From: CAYQQQ01 sp964420125
GTDB lineage: Bacteria; Actinomycetota; Acidimicrobiia; Acidimicrobiales; Microtrichaceae
Direction of reading: 5' to 3'
DNA length: 64,000 nucleotides
Assembly: GCA_964420125.1 (NCBI GenBank)
Contig: CAYQQQ010000003.1
Coordinates: 62,001-126,000, forward strand
Positions 17,717-26,535 of this stretch are shown here, in pieces; position 1 is the stretch's first letter; every line of letters begins with the position of its first letter. The notes below the pieces were generated by a model. It was not told where the DNA came from. It worked only from the letters and a program-made list of their open reading frames with translations, and made no database searches. Made by a program: the position numbers and the translations under genes.

Positions 17717-18886
17717 TCAGGTGGTGTAGTCGGCGTTGATCCTCACGTAGCCGTCGCTCAGATCGCAGCCGTACACCGTCCAGTGGCTGTGGCCGATGCC
17801 GAGGTCGACCCCGATGTGCACCTCGTCGCCCCGCAGGTAGTCCTCCAGCGCGCCCAGCGCGCCCTCGGAGGGGGTCGCCGGGTACACCTCGACATCGCCG
17901 AAGGTGATGCGGACCCGCTCCTGGTCGATGTCGGTGTCGTCGCTGCACTTGCCGACCGCCATCGCCACGCGGCCCCAGTTCGGATCCGCGCCGTGCACCG
18001 CCGTCTTCACCAGCGGGGAGTTCACCACGGACTTGGCCACCCTCCGCGCCTGGTCGTCGTCGCGGGCGCCGTGCACCTCCACCTCGACGAGCGTCGTCGC
18101 GCCCTCTCCGTCGCAGGCCAGCTGGCGCGCCAGGTCGATGCAGACCGCCTGCAGCTCCAACGCGAACCTCTGGGGGTCCACCTCCCCGGCCAGGCCGCTG
18201 GCGAGGAGCGCGGCGGTGTCGGAGGTGGAGGTGTCGGTGTCGATAGACAGGCTGTTGAACGAGCGGGCGACCGCGCTGCGGAACGCGTCCTCCATCTCCA
18301 TCGCCGGCACGTCGGCGTCGGTGAACACGAAGGCGAGCATCGTCGCCATGTCGGGCTCGATCATCCCCACGCCCTTGGCGATCCCCACGATCGATGCGGT
18401 GCCGCCCGAGGTGGTGGGTACGGAGGCCGTCACCGTCTTGGGTCTGGTGTCGGTGGTCATGATGCCGACGGCCGCCGCCTCGGCGTCGAAGCCCGGGAAC
18501 GGGCCTTCCAGGTCTGCGAGGTGGGCTCGGACCCGCTCCATGGGGTAGGGCCGTCCGATCACGCCGGTCGAGGCGACGAGGACGTCGCTCGTCTCGCAGC
18601 CGACGACGCCGGCGATCTTGTCGGCGAGCTCCCGTGCATCGGAGCGGCCCTGGGCTCCGGTGGCCACGTTGGCGTTCTTCGACACCACCACCACCGCCTG
18701 CAGCACGCCGTCGGCGGCGTGCTGTCGCGAGAGCTCGACGCTCGGTCCGGCGAAGCGGGAACGGGTGAAGACCGCCGCAGCGACGCAGGGTCGCTCGGCG
18801 GCCACCACCACGAAGTCGTCGGTGTCGTCCTTGATGCCCACGTTGGCCACGTGAGCGCTGAATCCCCGAGGAAGCGGAACCGGCAT
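17717..18886 (-). CDS. argJ: glutamate N-acetyltransferase/amino-acid acetyltransferase (ornithine acetyltransferase)
   Basis: A 389-aa self-processing enzyme that transfers acetyl from N-acetylornithine to glutamate in the cyclic arginine pathway, and may also use acetyl-CoA. The cleavage/nucleophile motif GIAKGVGMIEPDMATML is intact with T182 as the new N-terminal nucleophile; the oxyanion STGVIG (106-111) and the C-terminal AVHGADPNWGRV and INADYTT are as in the family. No argB, argC or argD is nearby, so it is detached from an arginine operon. ATG 18886 is preferred over the in-frame 18967, which would add a Pro/Arg-rich stretch overlapping the divergent gene's promoter. Confidence 0.9.
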   Translation of the reverse strand: MPVPLPRGFSAHVANVGIKDDTDDFVVVAAERPCVAAAVFTRSRFAGPSVELSRQHAADGVLQAVVVVSKNANVATGAQGRSDARELADKIAGVVGCETSDVLVASTGVIGRPYPMERVRAHLADLEGPFPGFDAEAAAVGIMTTDTRPKTVTASVPTTSGGTASIVGIAKGVGMIEPDMATMLAFVFTDADVPAMEMEDAFRSAVARSFNSLSIDTDTSTSDTAALLASGLAGEVDPQRFALELQAVCIDLARQLACDGEGATTLVEVEVHGARDDDQARRVAKSVVNSPLVKTAVHGADPNWGRVAMAVGKCSDDTDIDQERVRITFGDVEVYPATPSEGALGALEDYLRGDEVHIGVDLGIGHSHWTVYGCDLSDGYVRINADYTT

Positions 18887-18951
18887 CTGCCCAGTCTCCC
18901 AGCTCGGGGCCCCCGGGGGCGCCGTTGCGAGCCCTCTGCGACAATGCTCCG

Positions 18952-21465
18952 ATGGCAACCCGCGCACCCACCGTCGTGCTCGTCGTGCTCGTCGTGGCTC
19001 TGGTGGGCTCTGCGTGCGTCGGAGGCGATCAGGCCGAGGACCCGACCCCCGACGACGGTGCCGCCACCGGCATCGAGGTGGGCCCTGAGGGCTACGGGGC
19101 GGTGATCACCCGAACCGCCGACGGAGTTCCCCACATCCGGGCGCGCGACCTCGACGGCGTGCTGTTCGGTCAGGGTTGGGCGTCCGCGGAGGACCATCCC
19201 TGCGACCTCGCCGACCAGATCCTCAAGGTCCACTCCAGGCGAGCCGAGACGTTCGGTCCCGGCGAGGCCGATGCCAACGTCAACTCCGACTTCGGCTGGA
19301 AGGTTCTGGGGGTGGCGGATCGCGCTGCGCTCGACTGGGAGGACGAGAGCGACACGACCCACCGCGTGGTTCGGTCCTTCGTCGCCGGTTGGAACGCCCG
19401 ACTGGAGGAGGTCGGCTCCGACGGGATCGAGGACTGGTGCGCCGGCGCCGACTGGATGCGCCCGATCACCCCGGAGGAGCTGTACGCCTACGCCCGGTCG
19501 GTGCCGTTGCTGGCCTCGGGTGCGCGCCTCGCAGGGCTCATCGCCGTCGCCCACCCACCGGGGGCGACCTTCACCCCGACCGCGACCGAAGGTGCGCTGG
19601 CGGCGGTCGAAGCTCCCGGCGCTGGTCCGCCCCTCGCGTCGAACGGGTGGGCCATCGGCTCCGAGCGCTCCGCCGGCGGAGGCGGGATGGTGCTCGCCAA
19701 CCCGCACTTCCCGTGGATCGGCGAGCTGAGGTTCTGGGAGGTGCACCTCACCACCGACGACGGGTTGGACGTCTACGGCGCCCAGCTCCTCGGCCTGCCG
19801 CTGGTGGGGATCGGCTTCACCGAGGGCGTGGCCTGGACCCACACCGTGTCCGCCGGTCGTCGCTTCACCCTCTACGAGATGCAGCTCGACCCGACCGACC
19901 CGACCCGATACCTGTTCGACGGCCAGAGCGTGCCGATGACATCGCACGAGCTCACCGTCGAGGTGCGGGGGGAGGACGGCTCGACCAACCCGGTCACCCG
20001 GGCCTACTGGTCCACGCAGTTCGGGCCCGTCCTCGAGTTCCCCGGCGTCGGCTGGAGCACGACCTCCACCATCTCGTACCGGGACGCCAACTTCGACAAC
20101 GCGGACTTCATCGAGATGTACCTCGACATCGACCGCTCCGGTTCCCTCGACGAGCTGGTCGCGGCCCACGAGAAGTACCAGGCGGTGCCCCTCTTCAACA
20201 CCATCGCCGCCGACGTCGACGGGCGCACCTGGTACGCGGACACCGCCGCCACCCCCAACCTCTCGAACGAGGCGCTCGACGCCTACCAGCAGCGCCTGGA
20301 TGCCGGAGGCCTCACCAAGCTGGCGCAGGGCTCCAACGCGGTGCTCCTGGAGGGCGACACCTCCCGCGACGTGTGGGTGGACGATCCCGAAGCACCCTGG
20401 CCCGGGGTGCTGCCGTGGTCGAAGCTGCCCATGATCGAGCGCACCGACTACGTGATGAACGCCAACGACAGCTACTGGGTGCCCAACGCGACGGCGCTCA
20501 TCGACGGCGACTTCTCGCCGTTGCAGGGACTGGCCGACACCGCCCGCAGCGTGCGGACCCGCCAGAACCTCGCCGTGCTCGAGGACCGCGGTCCGCAGGG
20601 TCCCTCGGGAGCGGACGGCAGGTTCACCCTCGAGGAGCTGAGCGATGCCGCACTCGCCGACGGCGCCTACACGGAGGTGCAGTGGAGACCGGGCGTGCTC
20701 GAGCGCTGCCGCGCCGCCGCCGCCCCGGTCACCAGCCTCGAGCTGCTGGGGGCGGATGGGTCGACGGTGGTCGCGGCCACCCCGGTGGACCTCGCCGGCA
20801 GCGGCGCCTGCGATGTCCTGGCGAGCTGGGACGGCCGCTACGACGTCGACAGCCGAGGCGCGGTGCTCTGGAGGGAGACGGTCGGACGCATCGACGGCGC
20901 GCAGGCATGGGGGGTGCCCTTCGACGCGGCCGATCCGGCGACCACGCCCCGGGGGCTGGTCGCCCCCGGTGCTGCGCCCGGCGGGGCGGACCAGATCCTC
21001 ACCGCACTGGCCACGGCGGTCGCCCTGCTCGGCCACGCCGGCCTGCCGCTCGACGCCGCCCTCGGCGAGGTGCAGTTCGACGGCCGCCTGCCCGAGGCGC
21101 GTCGACCCGTCCCCGGTGGCCTCGGCCAGGAGGGGATCACCAACGTCGTGTCCGATGCCCGCACCTCCGCGAGCACCCTGCAACAGCTGCCGGAGCTGCC
21201 CGACCCCTTGGTGAAGGGCTCGACGCTCACCGCGACGGGGTACCCGATCACCTACGGCACCAGCTTCCTCATGGCGGTGGAGCTCACCGACGACGGTCCG
21301 CGAGCGCGCTCCATCCTCACCTACGGGGAGACCGGGGATCCGGAGCTGCCTTCGTACACGTCGCAGATGGACGACTTCGCGCAGAAGCGGTGGAAGACGG
21401 TCCGCTTCACCGAGGCCGACATCGCGAAGGATCCCGACGCCACCGTCACCGAGGTCGCCGCCTGA
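18952..21465 (+). CDS. penicillin acylase-family amidohydrolase, lipoprotein
   Basis: An 837-aa paralogue of the acylase at 4887. It begins MATRAPTVVLVVLVVALVGSACVGG, a lipoprotein signal with the lipidated Cys at about residue 22, so it acts outside the membrane. The autocatalytic Ser is S230 in LASNGWAIGSE. Family blocks shared with the paralogue are GQGWASAEDH, LANPHFPWIGELRFWEVHL, AWTHTVSAGRRFTL, YRDANFDN, and VMNANDSYW. Likely substrates are N-acyl compounds such as beta-lactams, acyl-homoserine lactones or acyl-peptides; unproven. ATG 18952 is 6 nt after GACAAT. It is divergent from argJ with a 65-bp gap. Confidence 0.9.
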   Translation: MATRAPTVVLVVLVVALVGSACVGGDQAEDPTPDDGAATGIEVGPEGYGAVITRTADGVPHIRARDLDGVLFGQGWASAEDHPCDLADQILKVHSRRAETFGPGEADANVNSDFGWKVLGVADRAALDWEDESDTTHRVVRSFVAGWNARLEEVGSDGIEDWCAGADWMRPITPEELYAYARSVPLLASGARLAGLIAVAHPPGATFTPTATEGALAAVEAPGAGPPLASNGWAIGSERSAGGGGMVLANPHFPWIGELRFWEVHLTTDDGLDVYGAQLLGLPLVGIGFTEGVAWTHTVSAGRRFTLYEMQLDPTDPTRYLFDGQSVPMTSHELTVEVRGEDGSTNPVTRAYWSTQFGPVLEFPGVGWSTTSTISYRDANFDNADFIEMYLDIDRSGSLDELVAAHEKYQAVPLFNTIAADVDGRTWYADTAATPNLSNEALDAYQQRLDAGGLTKLAQGSNAVLLEGDTSRDVWVDDPEAPWPGVLPWSKLPMIERTDYVMNANDSYWVPNATALIDGDFSPLQGLADTARSVRTRQNLAVLEDRGPQGPSGADGRFTLEELSDAALADGAYTEVQWRPGVLERCRAAAAPVTSLELLGADGSTVVAATPVDLAGSGACDVLASWDGRYDVDSRGAVLWRETVGRIDGAQAWGVPFDAADPATTPRGLVAPGAAPGGADQILTALATAVALLGHAGLPLDAALGEVQFDGRLPEARRPVPGGLGQEGITNVVSDARTSASTLQQLPELPDPLVKGSTLTATGYPITYGTSFLMAVELTDDGPRARSILTYGETGDPELPSYTSQMDDFAQKRWKTVRFTEADIAKDPDATVTEVAA

Positions 21466-21510
21466 GCCCAGGGCTCACGCTCACCTCGCCGGGCATGGCA
21501 CCCTGAGGCC

Positions 21511-22668
21511 ATGCCGGCAGCTCGCGCGTTGCGGATCGGACCCATCCAGGTGGATCCCCCGGTGGTGCTCGCGCCGATGGCCGGGGTGACGGACTCTCCG
21601 TTCAGGAGGGTCTGCGCCTCCTTCGGCGGCGCGCTGTACGTCAGCGAGATGGTCTCGGCGCGAGGGCTGGTGGAGGGCCATCGCGGGTCGTGGGAGATGA
21701 CCCGCTTCCACCCGGAGGAAGCGGTCCGGTCGTTGCAGCTCTACGGCACCGATCCCGCAGTCGTCACCGAGGCGGTGGCGCGTCTGGTGGGGGAGGGGTC
21801 GGTCGACCACCTCGACCTCAACTTCGGTTGCCCCGCTCCGAAGGTGACCCGAAACGGAGGCGGGGCGGCGCTCCCGGTGAAGCGTCGCCTCCTTCGAGCG
21901 GTGATCCGGGCGGCGGTGCGTACCGCAGAGCACGGTTCAGGAGGCCGGGTGCCGGTGACGGTGAAGTTCCGACTGGGCGTCGACGACGATCACCTGACCT
22001 TCCTCGACGCCGGACGCATCGCCGAGGAGGAAGGGGCGGCGGCGGTGGCGCTGCACGCCCGCACCGCGCTGGACCACTACGGTCCGCCGGCCAGATGGGA
22101 GCGGATCGCCGAGCTGCGCGCCGAGCTGGGCTCCGTCCCGGTGCTCGGCAACGGCGACGTGTTCTGCGCCGACGATGCCGTGGAGATGCTGCGGGGCACG
22201 GGCTGCGACGGGGTGGTGGTCGGTCGGGGGTGCCTGGGTCGACCGTGGCTGTTCGCGGAGCTCGATGCCGCGCTGCACGGGCGCACCCCACCCGCGCCTC
22301 CGCGGCTGGGCGGGGTGGTGGACGTCATCCGCCGGCACGCCGAGCTGGTCGTGGGGTGGGAAGCGACCCGCCGCGGCGGCGGGGCGCCCCTGGCGGGGTT
22401 CCGCAAGCACCTGGCGTGGTACCTGAAGGGCTTCCCCGTAGGCTCCGAGCTGCGGCGCGCAGCCGGCCAGGTGAGGGACCTCACCGACCTCGCCGCAGTG
22501 GTGGACCGCCTCGATCCCGACGCATCGGCGGCGGAGGGCTCGGCAGGGTTCCACCGCAGCCACTCGGGCCGTCTCCGCCGGGTCGCGTTGCCCTCCGGGT
22601 GGCTGGACGACCCCGACGAGGACCTGCACGGCCTCGTGGACCCCGAGCCCGCGGTCTCGGGCGGGTGA
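21511..22668 (+). CDS. dusB: tRNA-dihydrouridine synthase (DusB type)
   Basis: A 385-aa flavoenzyme that reduces uridine to dihydrouridine in tRNA with NADPH. The FMN barrel start APMAGVTDSPFRRVC, catalytic Cys107 in LDLNFGCPAPKVTRNGGGAAL, the MTVKFRLG-like VTVKFRLG, and VLGNGDVF...GVVVGRGCLGRPW are all present. The C-terminal helical domain (KHLAWYLKGFPVG) is the DusB type. The usual RT..Q.Y/G.ADW motif reads RTALDHYGPPARWERI. ATG 21511 is 6 nt after CACCCT. It overlaps maf by the sequence GTGA, so the two are translationally coupled. Confidence 0.92.
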   Translation: MPAARALRIGPIQVDPPVVLAPMAGVTDSPFRRVCASFGGALYVSEMVSARGLVEGHRGSWEMTRFHPEEAVRSLQLYGTDPAVVTEAVARLVGEGSVDHLDLNFGCPAPKVTRNGGGAALPVKRRLLRAVIRAAVRTAEHGSGGRVPVTVKFRLGVDDDHLTFLDAGRIAEEEGAAAVALHARTALDHYGPPARWERIAELRAELGSVPVLGNGDVFCADDAVEMLRGTGCDGVVVGRGCLGRPWLFAELDAALHGRTPPAPPRLGGVVDVIRRHAELVVGWEATRRGGGAPLAGFRKHLAWYLKGFPVGSELRRAAGQVRDLTDLAAVVDRLDPDASAAEGSAGFHRSHSGRLRRVALPSGWLDDPDEDLHGLVDPEPAVSGG

Positions 22669-23315
22669 ACGATCCCCGCGCTGAACCCGGGCGCGGCCCG
22701 CTCGTCGTGCTGGCCTCGTCGTCGCCGCGTCGACGGGAGCTGTTGGAGCGGTTGGGGCTGCGACCCCTGGTGCAGCCCAGCGACGTGGAGGAGCGTTGGC
22801 ACCCCTGTGAGCCGGTCGAGCGCTACGTCGCACGGGTGGCGCGGGAGAAGGCCGTCGCGGTGCGTGCATCGCAGCGGGGTGTCGCAGGCGCAGCGGAGGA
22901 GGCGGGCGTGGTGGTGCTCGGCGCCGACACGGAGGTGGTGCTCGACGGCGAACCGCTGGGGAAGCCGGTGGACCTCGAGCACGCCCGTTGGATGCTGCAC
23001 AGCCTCTCGGGGCGCTCCCACCGCGTGCTCAGCGCGGTCGAGCTGCTCACTCCGTCGGGCGACGACCTCCACCTCCTCGACGTCGCAGAGGTGACCTTCG
23101 CCCACCTGGGCGATGAGCGCATCGAGTGGTATCTGAGGACCGGGGAGCCGCTCGGCAAGGCGGGCGGCTATGCCCTGCAGGGTCGGGGAGCAGCCCTGGT
23201 GGAGCGTCTCGATGGGGACCCGAGCACCGTCATCGGGCTGCCGCTGAGGGCGACTGCCGAGCTGCTGGTCCGTGCCGGGGTGCGGTTGTGGGTCGTTGGA
23301 GCGCCCTCCAGGTGA
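22665..23315 (+). CDS. maf: Maf-family nucleoside triphosphate pyrophosphatase
   Basis: A 216-aa house-cleaning pyrophosphatase (dTTP/UTP or modified nucleotides) of the Maf/HAM1 superfamily. Motifs are LASSSPRRRELLERLG (22665 start plus about 16 residues), the general ESxR-like KAVAVRASQ region, GADTEVVLDGEPLGKP, and KAGGYALQGRGAALVERLDGDPSTVIGLPL. GTG 22665 overlaps the dusB stop (GTGA). Slightly extended at both ends relative to the usual 190-200 aa. The gene converges with the amidase gene (45-bp gap). Confidence 0.92.
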   Translation: MNDPRAEPGRGPLVVLASSSPRRRELLERLGLRPLVQPSDVEERWHPCEPVERYVARVAREKAVAVRASQRGVAGAAEEAGVVVLGADTEVVLDGEPLGKPVDLEHARWMLHSLSGRSHRVLSAVELLTPSGDDLHLLDVAEVTFAHLGDERIEWYLRTGEPLGKAGGYALQGRGAALVERLDGDPSTVIGLPLRATAELLVRAGVRLWVVGAPSR

Positions 23316-23360
23316 CCACCAGGCGGCGGAGCTGCGGATGAGAACCTCCGGGCCCGGTGC

Positions 23361-24779
23361 TCACGCGATCGTCGGTGGCGGCCGCTCGTGCCAGGCGGCC
23401 GCCACCTCGAGCTGTGCCGCCACCCTGATGAGGGTGGCCTCGTCGAAGATCGGCGCCGCCAGCTGCACCCCGACGGGGAGCCCCGAGCTCGCCACGTGGA
23501 CCGGCAGCGAGATGGCCGGCTGACCGGTGACGTTGAACACCACGGTGAACGCCGCCATCGGCGTGGCGTTGGCCAGAGGTGCGTTGGGGTCGTCCTCGAT
23601 GCCGGACCAGATCGAGCCCACCTCGGGAGGCTCGATGGCCATGGTGGGCGTCAGGAGCAGGTCGAACTCCCGACCGAAGGGTTCCACGAAGCGGCGGGAG
23701 GCCTGCTGCAGCGACATCACCGACTCCGCGTAGGCGATCGAGTCGGTGGCTCGGGCCTGGGCTCGGTTGGCGGCGTTGTGGGGCTCGAGCAGCGACTCGT
23801 CGGTGAGGTCGTAGCCGGCGGAGATCGTGGACCACACGGTGAGGAACCCGAACAGGAACTCCGCTGGTTCGGGCCACGCGACGTCGCCCACGGTGACCTC
23901 GTGGCCCAGCTCCTCCAACAGCTCACCGGCTCGCTCGGCAGCGGCCCGGCACTCGGGCGCGGCGTCGATCCCGACGGCGTTGTTGAGGCAGAGCCGGACT
24001 CTGAGCCTTCCGGGGTCGGCGCCGACCTCCTGCGCCAGGGGTCGCGCCAGGGGTGGTGCGACCTCCCAGGCACCCGGGTCGGGGGCGGCCATCACGTCGA
24101 GGATGGCGGCCTGGTCGGCCACGGTTCGGGTGAGCACCCCCTGGGTGGAGGCGGCCACCATCTTCGTGGTGCCGCTCGTGACCCGGTGGCGTGACGCCTT
24201 GAGGCCCACCAGGCCGTTGCACGATGCCGGGATCCGTATGGACCCACCGCCGTCGGAGGCATGGGCGGCGGGCAGCATCCCGCTGGCCACCGCGGCGCCT
24301 GCACCGCCCGAGGAGCCCCCGGGCGTGTGCCCGGCGTCCCAGGGGTTGCGGGTGGCGCCCAAGCGGTCGGACTCCGTGCAGGGGATGGTGCCGAACTCGG
24401 GAGTCGTCGACTTGCCGCTGAACACGAACCCCGCGGCGCGGAGACGGGCGACCGGCAGGCTGTCGGCGGCTCGCGGTCCCTCGGGCGCGGCCCGTGAACC
24501 CAACGTGGTGGGCCATCCGGCGACGTCGTTGAGGTCCTTGACGAGCATCGGCACGCCGGCGAACGGGCCGAGCTCGTCGACCCGACCGGCGGCCACCGCA
24601 TCGTCGATCGCCCGTGCGCACGCCATGGCCGTCTCGTCGTCGCGGAAGCACACCGCGTTGAGGGAGGGGTCGAGCCGGTCGATGGCGTCGAGGTGCTCCG
24701 CGAGGACCTCGGAGGCAGCACGTTCACCTTCCCGGATCGCCCGGGCCATCTCCAGAGCCGTCGTCGTGGTGGTGGTCAT
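23361..24779 (-). CDS. amidase (amidase signature family)
   Basis: A 472-aa Ser-cisSer-Lys hydrolase. The catalytic Lys is in GVPMLVKDLNDVAG, the cis-Ser in the GTPGGSSGGAGAAVASGMLPAA block, and the nucleophile Ser in SDGGGSIRIPASCNGLVGLK. C-terminal blocks DLLLTPTMA and FNVTGQPAISLPVHVASSGLPVGVQL are typical of 6-aminohexanoate-cyclic-dimer hydrolase and peptide amidases rather than GatA, and no gatB/gatC is present. Substrate unknown. Its ATG lies inside the 3' end of the upstream diguanylate cyclase gene (56-nt overlap), with TACCCT 8 nt before the start, so it can be expressed alone. Confidence 0.9.
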   Translation of the reverse strand: MTTTTTTALEMARAIREGERAASEVLAEHLDAIDRLDPSLNAVCFRDDETAMACARAIDDAVAAGRVDELGPFAGVPMLVKDLNDVAGWPTTLGSRAAPEGPRAADSLPVARLRAAGFVFSGKSTTPEFGTIPCTESDRLGATRNPWDAGHTPGGSSGGAGAAVASGMLPAAHASDGGGSIRIPASCNGLVGLKASRHRVTSGTTKMVAASTQGVLTRTVADQAAILDVMAAPDPGAWEVAPPLARPLAQEVGADPGRLRVRLCLNNAVGIDAAPECRAAAERAGELLEELGHEVTVGDVAWPEPAEFLFGFLTVWSTISAGYDLTDESLLEPHNAANRAQARATDSIAYAESVMSLQQASRRFVEPFGREFDLLLTPTMAIEPPEVGSIWSGIEDDPNAPLANATPMAAFTVVFNVTGQPAISLPVHVASSGLPVGVQLAAPIFDEATLIRVAAQLEVAAAWHERPPPTIA

Positions 24780-26394
24780 GCTGGCGGAGGGTAGCCGCCG
24801 TCGACGTTCCCCGTTCAGACCGGCCCGATCGTGGCGCTCTCCTGTCCCGACCCTGGAGCGAGGTGATCTCCACGCCACCGGAACCCGCTCGCTTGGCGGC
24901 GTACATGGCGGCATCGGCCTTCGCCATGAGCTCTTCGGCCCCCACCGGCGGCTGATCGGCGGGAAGCACGGCGACGCCGATGCTGGCGGAGATCCGAAGG
25001 GGGGTGCTCCCCCAGGCCACGGGCTGCTCGATGGAGTCGACCAGCCGACGGGCGAGTGCCTCGACCTCCGAGGCGGCGACGTTGGGGAGCACCGCCAGGA
25101 ACTCGTCGCCGCCCATGCGCACGACGCGGTCGCCGTGGCGCACCGCGTGGCGCATGCGTTCGGCGGCCACCTCGAGCACCTGGTCGCCGGCGGCGTGCCC
25201 GAAGCGGTCGTTGACCTCCTTGAAGCGGTCCAGGTCGATCGACAGGAGGGCCGCTGGGCGGGCAAGTGGATCCCCGAGGAGCCCGAGCACCTCGTCGAGC
25301 ACGGCTCGGTTCCACAGGCCGGTGAGGGGATCGTGGGTTGCCTGGCGCTCGAGCTCTCGGCGGGCCTGCGCGAGCTGATCGGTGACGTCCTGCAGCGTCC
25401 GCGCCAACCCCACCATCCGCTGCACGATGAGCGTCATCGACACGACAGCGGCCAGGGCCACCCAGCCCACCGGCAGCTGGTTGGGGCCGAGCGCGGCGAC
25501 GGCGACCACCAGCGGTCCCATGAGCGCTCCCAGCGCCAGCAGCCACACCCGACCCCAGTGGACCACGGGGGGGCGCTGGGCAGGGTCGAGCCGCGTCGTC
25601 GCTCCCAGCGCGACCCCGATCGCCAGCAGCGTGTACGTCAGCGGGTAGAGGTCCTCCAGCACGCGACGGGGCACCGAGGTGGGATCCAGCACGTCAGCGG
25701 CCAGGAGGAGATCGATCAGCAGCATCAGGGTGGCACCCGACAGCAGCCCCCCGAGGTGCCGTGGCGAGAACGCCGGCGACGCCATCAGCCACACGACGGC
25801 GGCCACGAGCACCACGTCGAGCAGCGGGTACAGGCCGACCACGAGACGCTGGAACCAGGGGTCCGCCGCGTCCGAGCCCGGCAGCACCACGTACTCGACG
25901 AGCAGGACGACCGCGGGGATGAGCACGATCAACCCGTCGGCGACGCCGGCGCGGATGGCTCGTCGCCCGTGCTCGGACACCAGCATCGCCACCCCACCGA
26001 GCAGCAGGACGTAGCCGATCAGGAAGAGCGGGTCCGAGGGGCTCAGGTCCTCGGGCACCGTGAGCGCCTTGTAGCGCACGAAGGACTCCAGCACCGACGC
26101 CATCAGGAAGCACACCACCGCGTAGGCCATGAGCCGCCAGGGCAGTCGCGGCCGACGCCGCACCAGCGGAAGGAGCGCCACGAGCACCGGGGGCCACGCG
26201 GCGAGGTTGAACACCAGGGCCCGGCGCGTGTCGACGCCCGCCCCTGCGGCCAGGCCGACGACCAGGGCCCAGGCGGCGCACAGCAGGCCGAGCGGCCAGC
26301 CGGGCCACGGCGCGTCGCTCTCCGGGACGGCGGCCGGCGACGGCACGCCGGGGCCTGTGGGCGGGCTCGGCGCACGGGACGGTGATGTGGGCAT
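24724..26394 (-). CDS. membrane diguanylate cyclase (7-8 TM sensor + GGDEF)
   Basis: A 556-aa protein that should make cyclic di-GMP. The first 340 residues hold about nine hydrophobic segments (a MASE-like membrane sensor of no named family), followed by a short coiled stretch (TLQDVTDQLAQARRELERQ) and a GGDEF domain. Active-site MGGDEF is intact at 428-432, the substrate region DLDRFKEVNDRFGHAAGDQ is canonical, and RHGD at 419-422 is a correctly spaced RxxD inhibitory site, so product inhibition is expected. The C-terminal 40 residues are charged and His/Asp-rich and overlap the amidase start. Minus-strand TAGGGT near 26455-26460 is a plausible -10. Confidence 0.88.
   Translation of the reverse strand: MPTSPSRAPSPPTGPGVPSPAAVPESDAPWPGWPLGLLCAAWALVVGLAAGAGVDTRRALVFNLAAWPPVLVALLPLVRRRPRLPWRLMAYAVVCFLMASVLESFVRYKALTVPEDLSPSDPLFLIGYVLLLGGVAMLVSEHGRRAIRAGVADGLIVLIPAVVLLVEYVVLPGSDAADPWFQRLVVGLYPLLDVVLVAAVVWLMASPAFSPRHLGGLLSGATLMLLIDLLLAADVLDPTSVPRRVLEDLYPLTYTLLAIGVALGATTRLDPAQRPPVVHWGRVWLLALGALMGPLVVAVAALGPNQLPVGWVALAAVVSMTLIVQRMVGLARTLQDVTDQLAQARRELERQATHDPLTGLWNRAVLDEVLGLLGDPLARPAALLSIDLDRFKEVNDRFGHAAGDQVLEVAAERMRHAVRHGDRVVRMGGDEFLAVLPNVAASEVEALARRLVDSIEQPVAWGSTPLRISASIGVAVLPADQPPVGAEELMAKADAAMYAAKRAGSGGVEITSLQGRDRRAPRSGRSERGTSTAATLRQHDHHHDDGSGDGPGDPGR
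24788..24793 (-). promoter_or_regulatory. -10 box TACCCT, leaderless-type, inside the upstream gene
   Basis: Minus-strand TACCCT precedes ATG 24779 by 8 nt. It falls within the last codons of the diguanylate cyclase gene, giving an internal promoter. Confidence 0.45.
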
Positions 26395-26469
26395 GGCGGT
26401 CGCGCCGCTGGGCGGTGGGAGAGCGGCCGCGCGGCCGGCGGCGGCTTCCCCACACCCTAGCGAGGCCCG

Positions 26470-26475
26470 TAGTGT
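26470..26475 (+). promoter_or_regulatory. -10 box TAGTGT before the PLP decarboxylase
   Basis: TAGTGT lies about 60 nt before the ATG at 26536, which has its own GAGGGGG ribosome site, so this would be a conventional leadered transcript. Confidence 0.35.
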
Positions 26476-26535
26476 TCGCTCCGCCGGGTGCTCGGCGCCG
26501 GTGGGCGACCGACGTGGACGCGAGGGGGATCTCAC

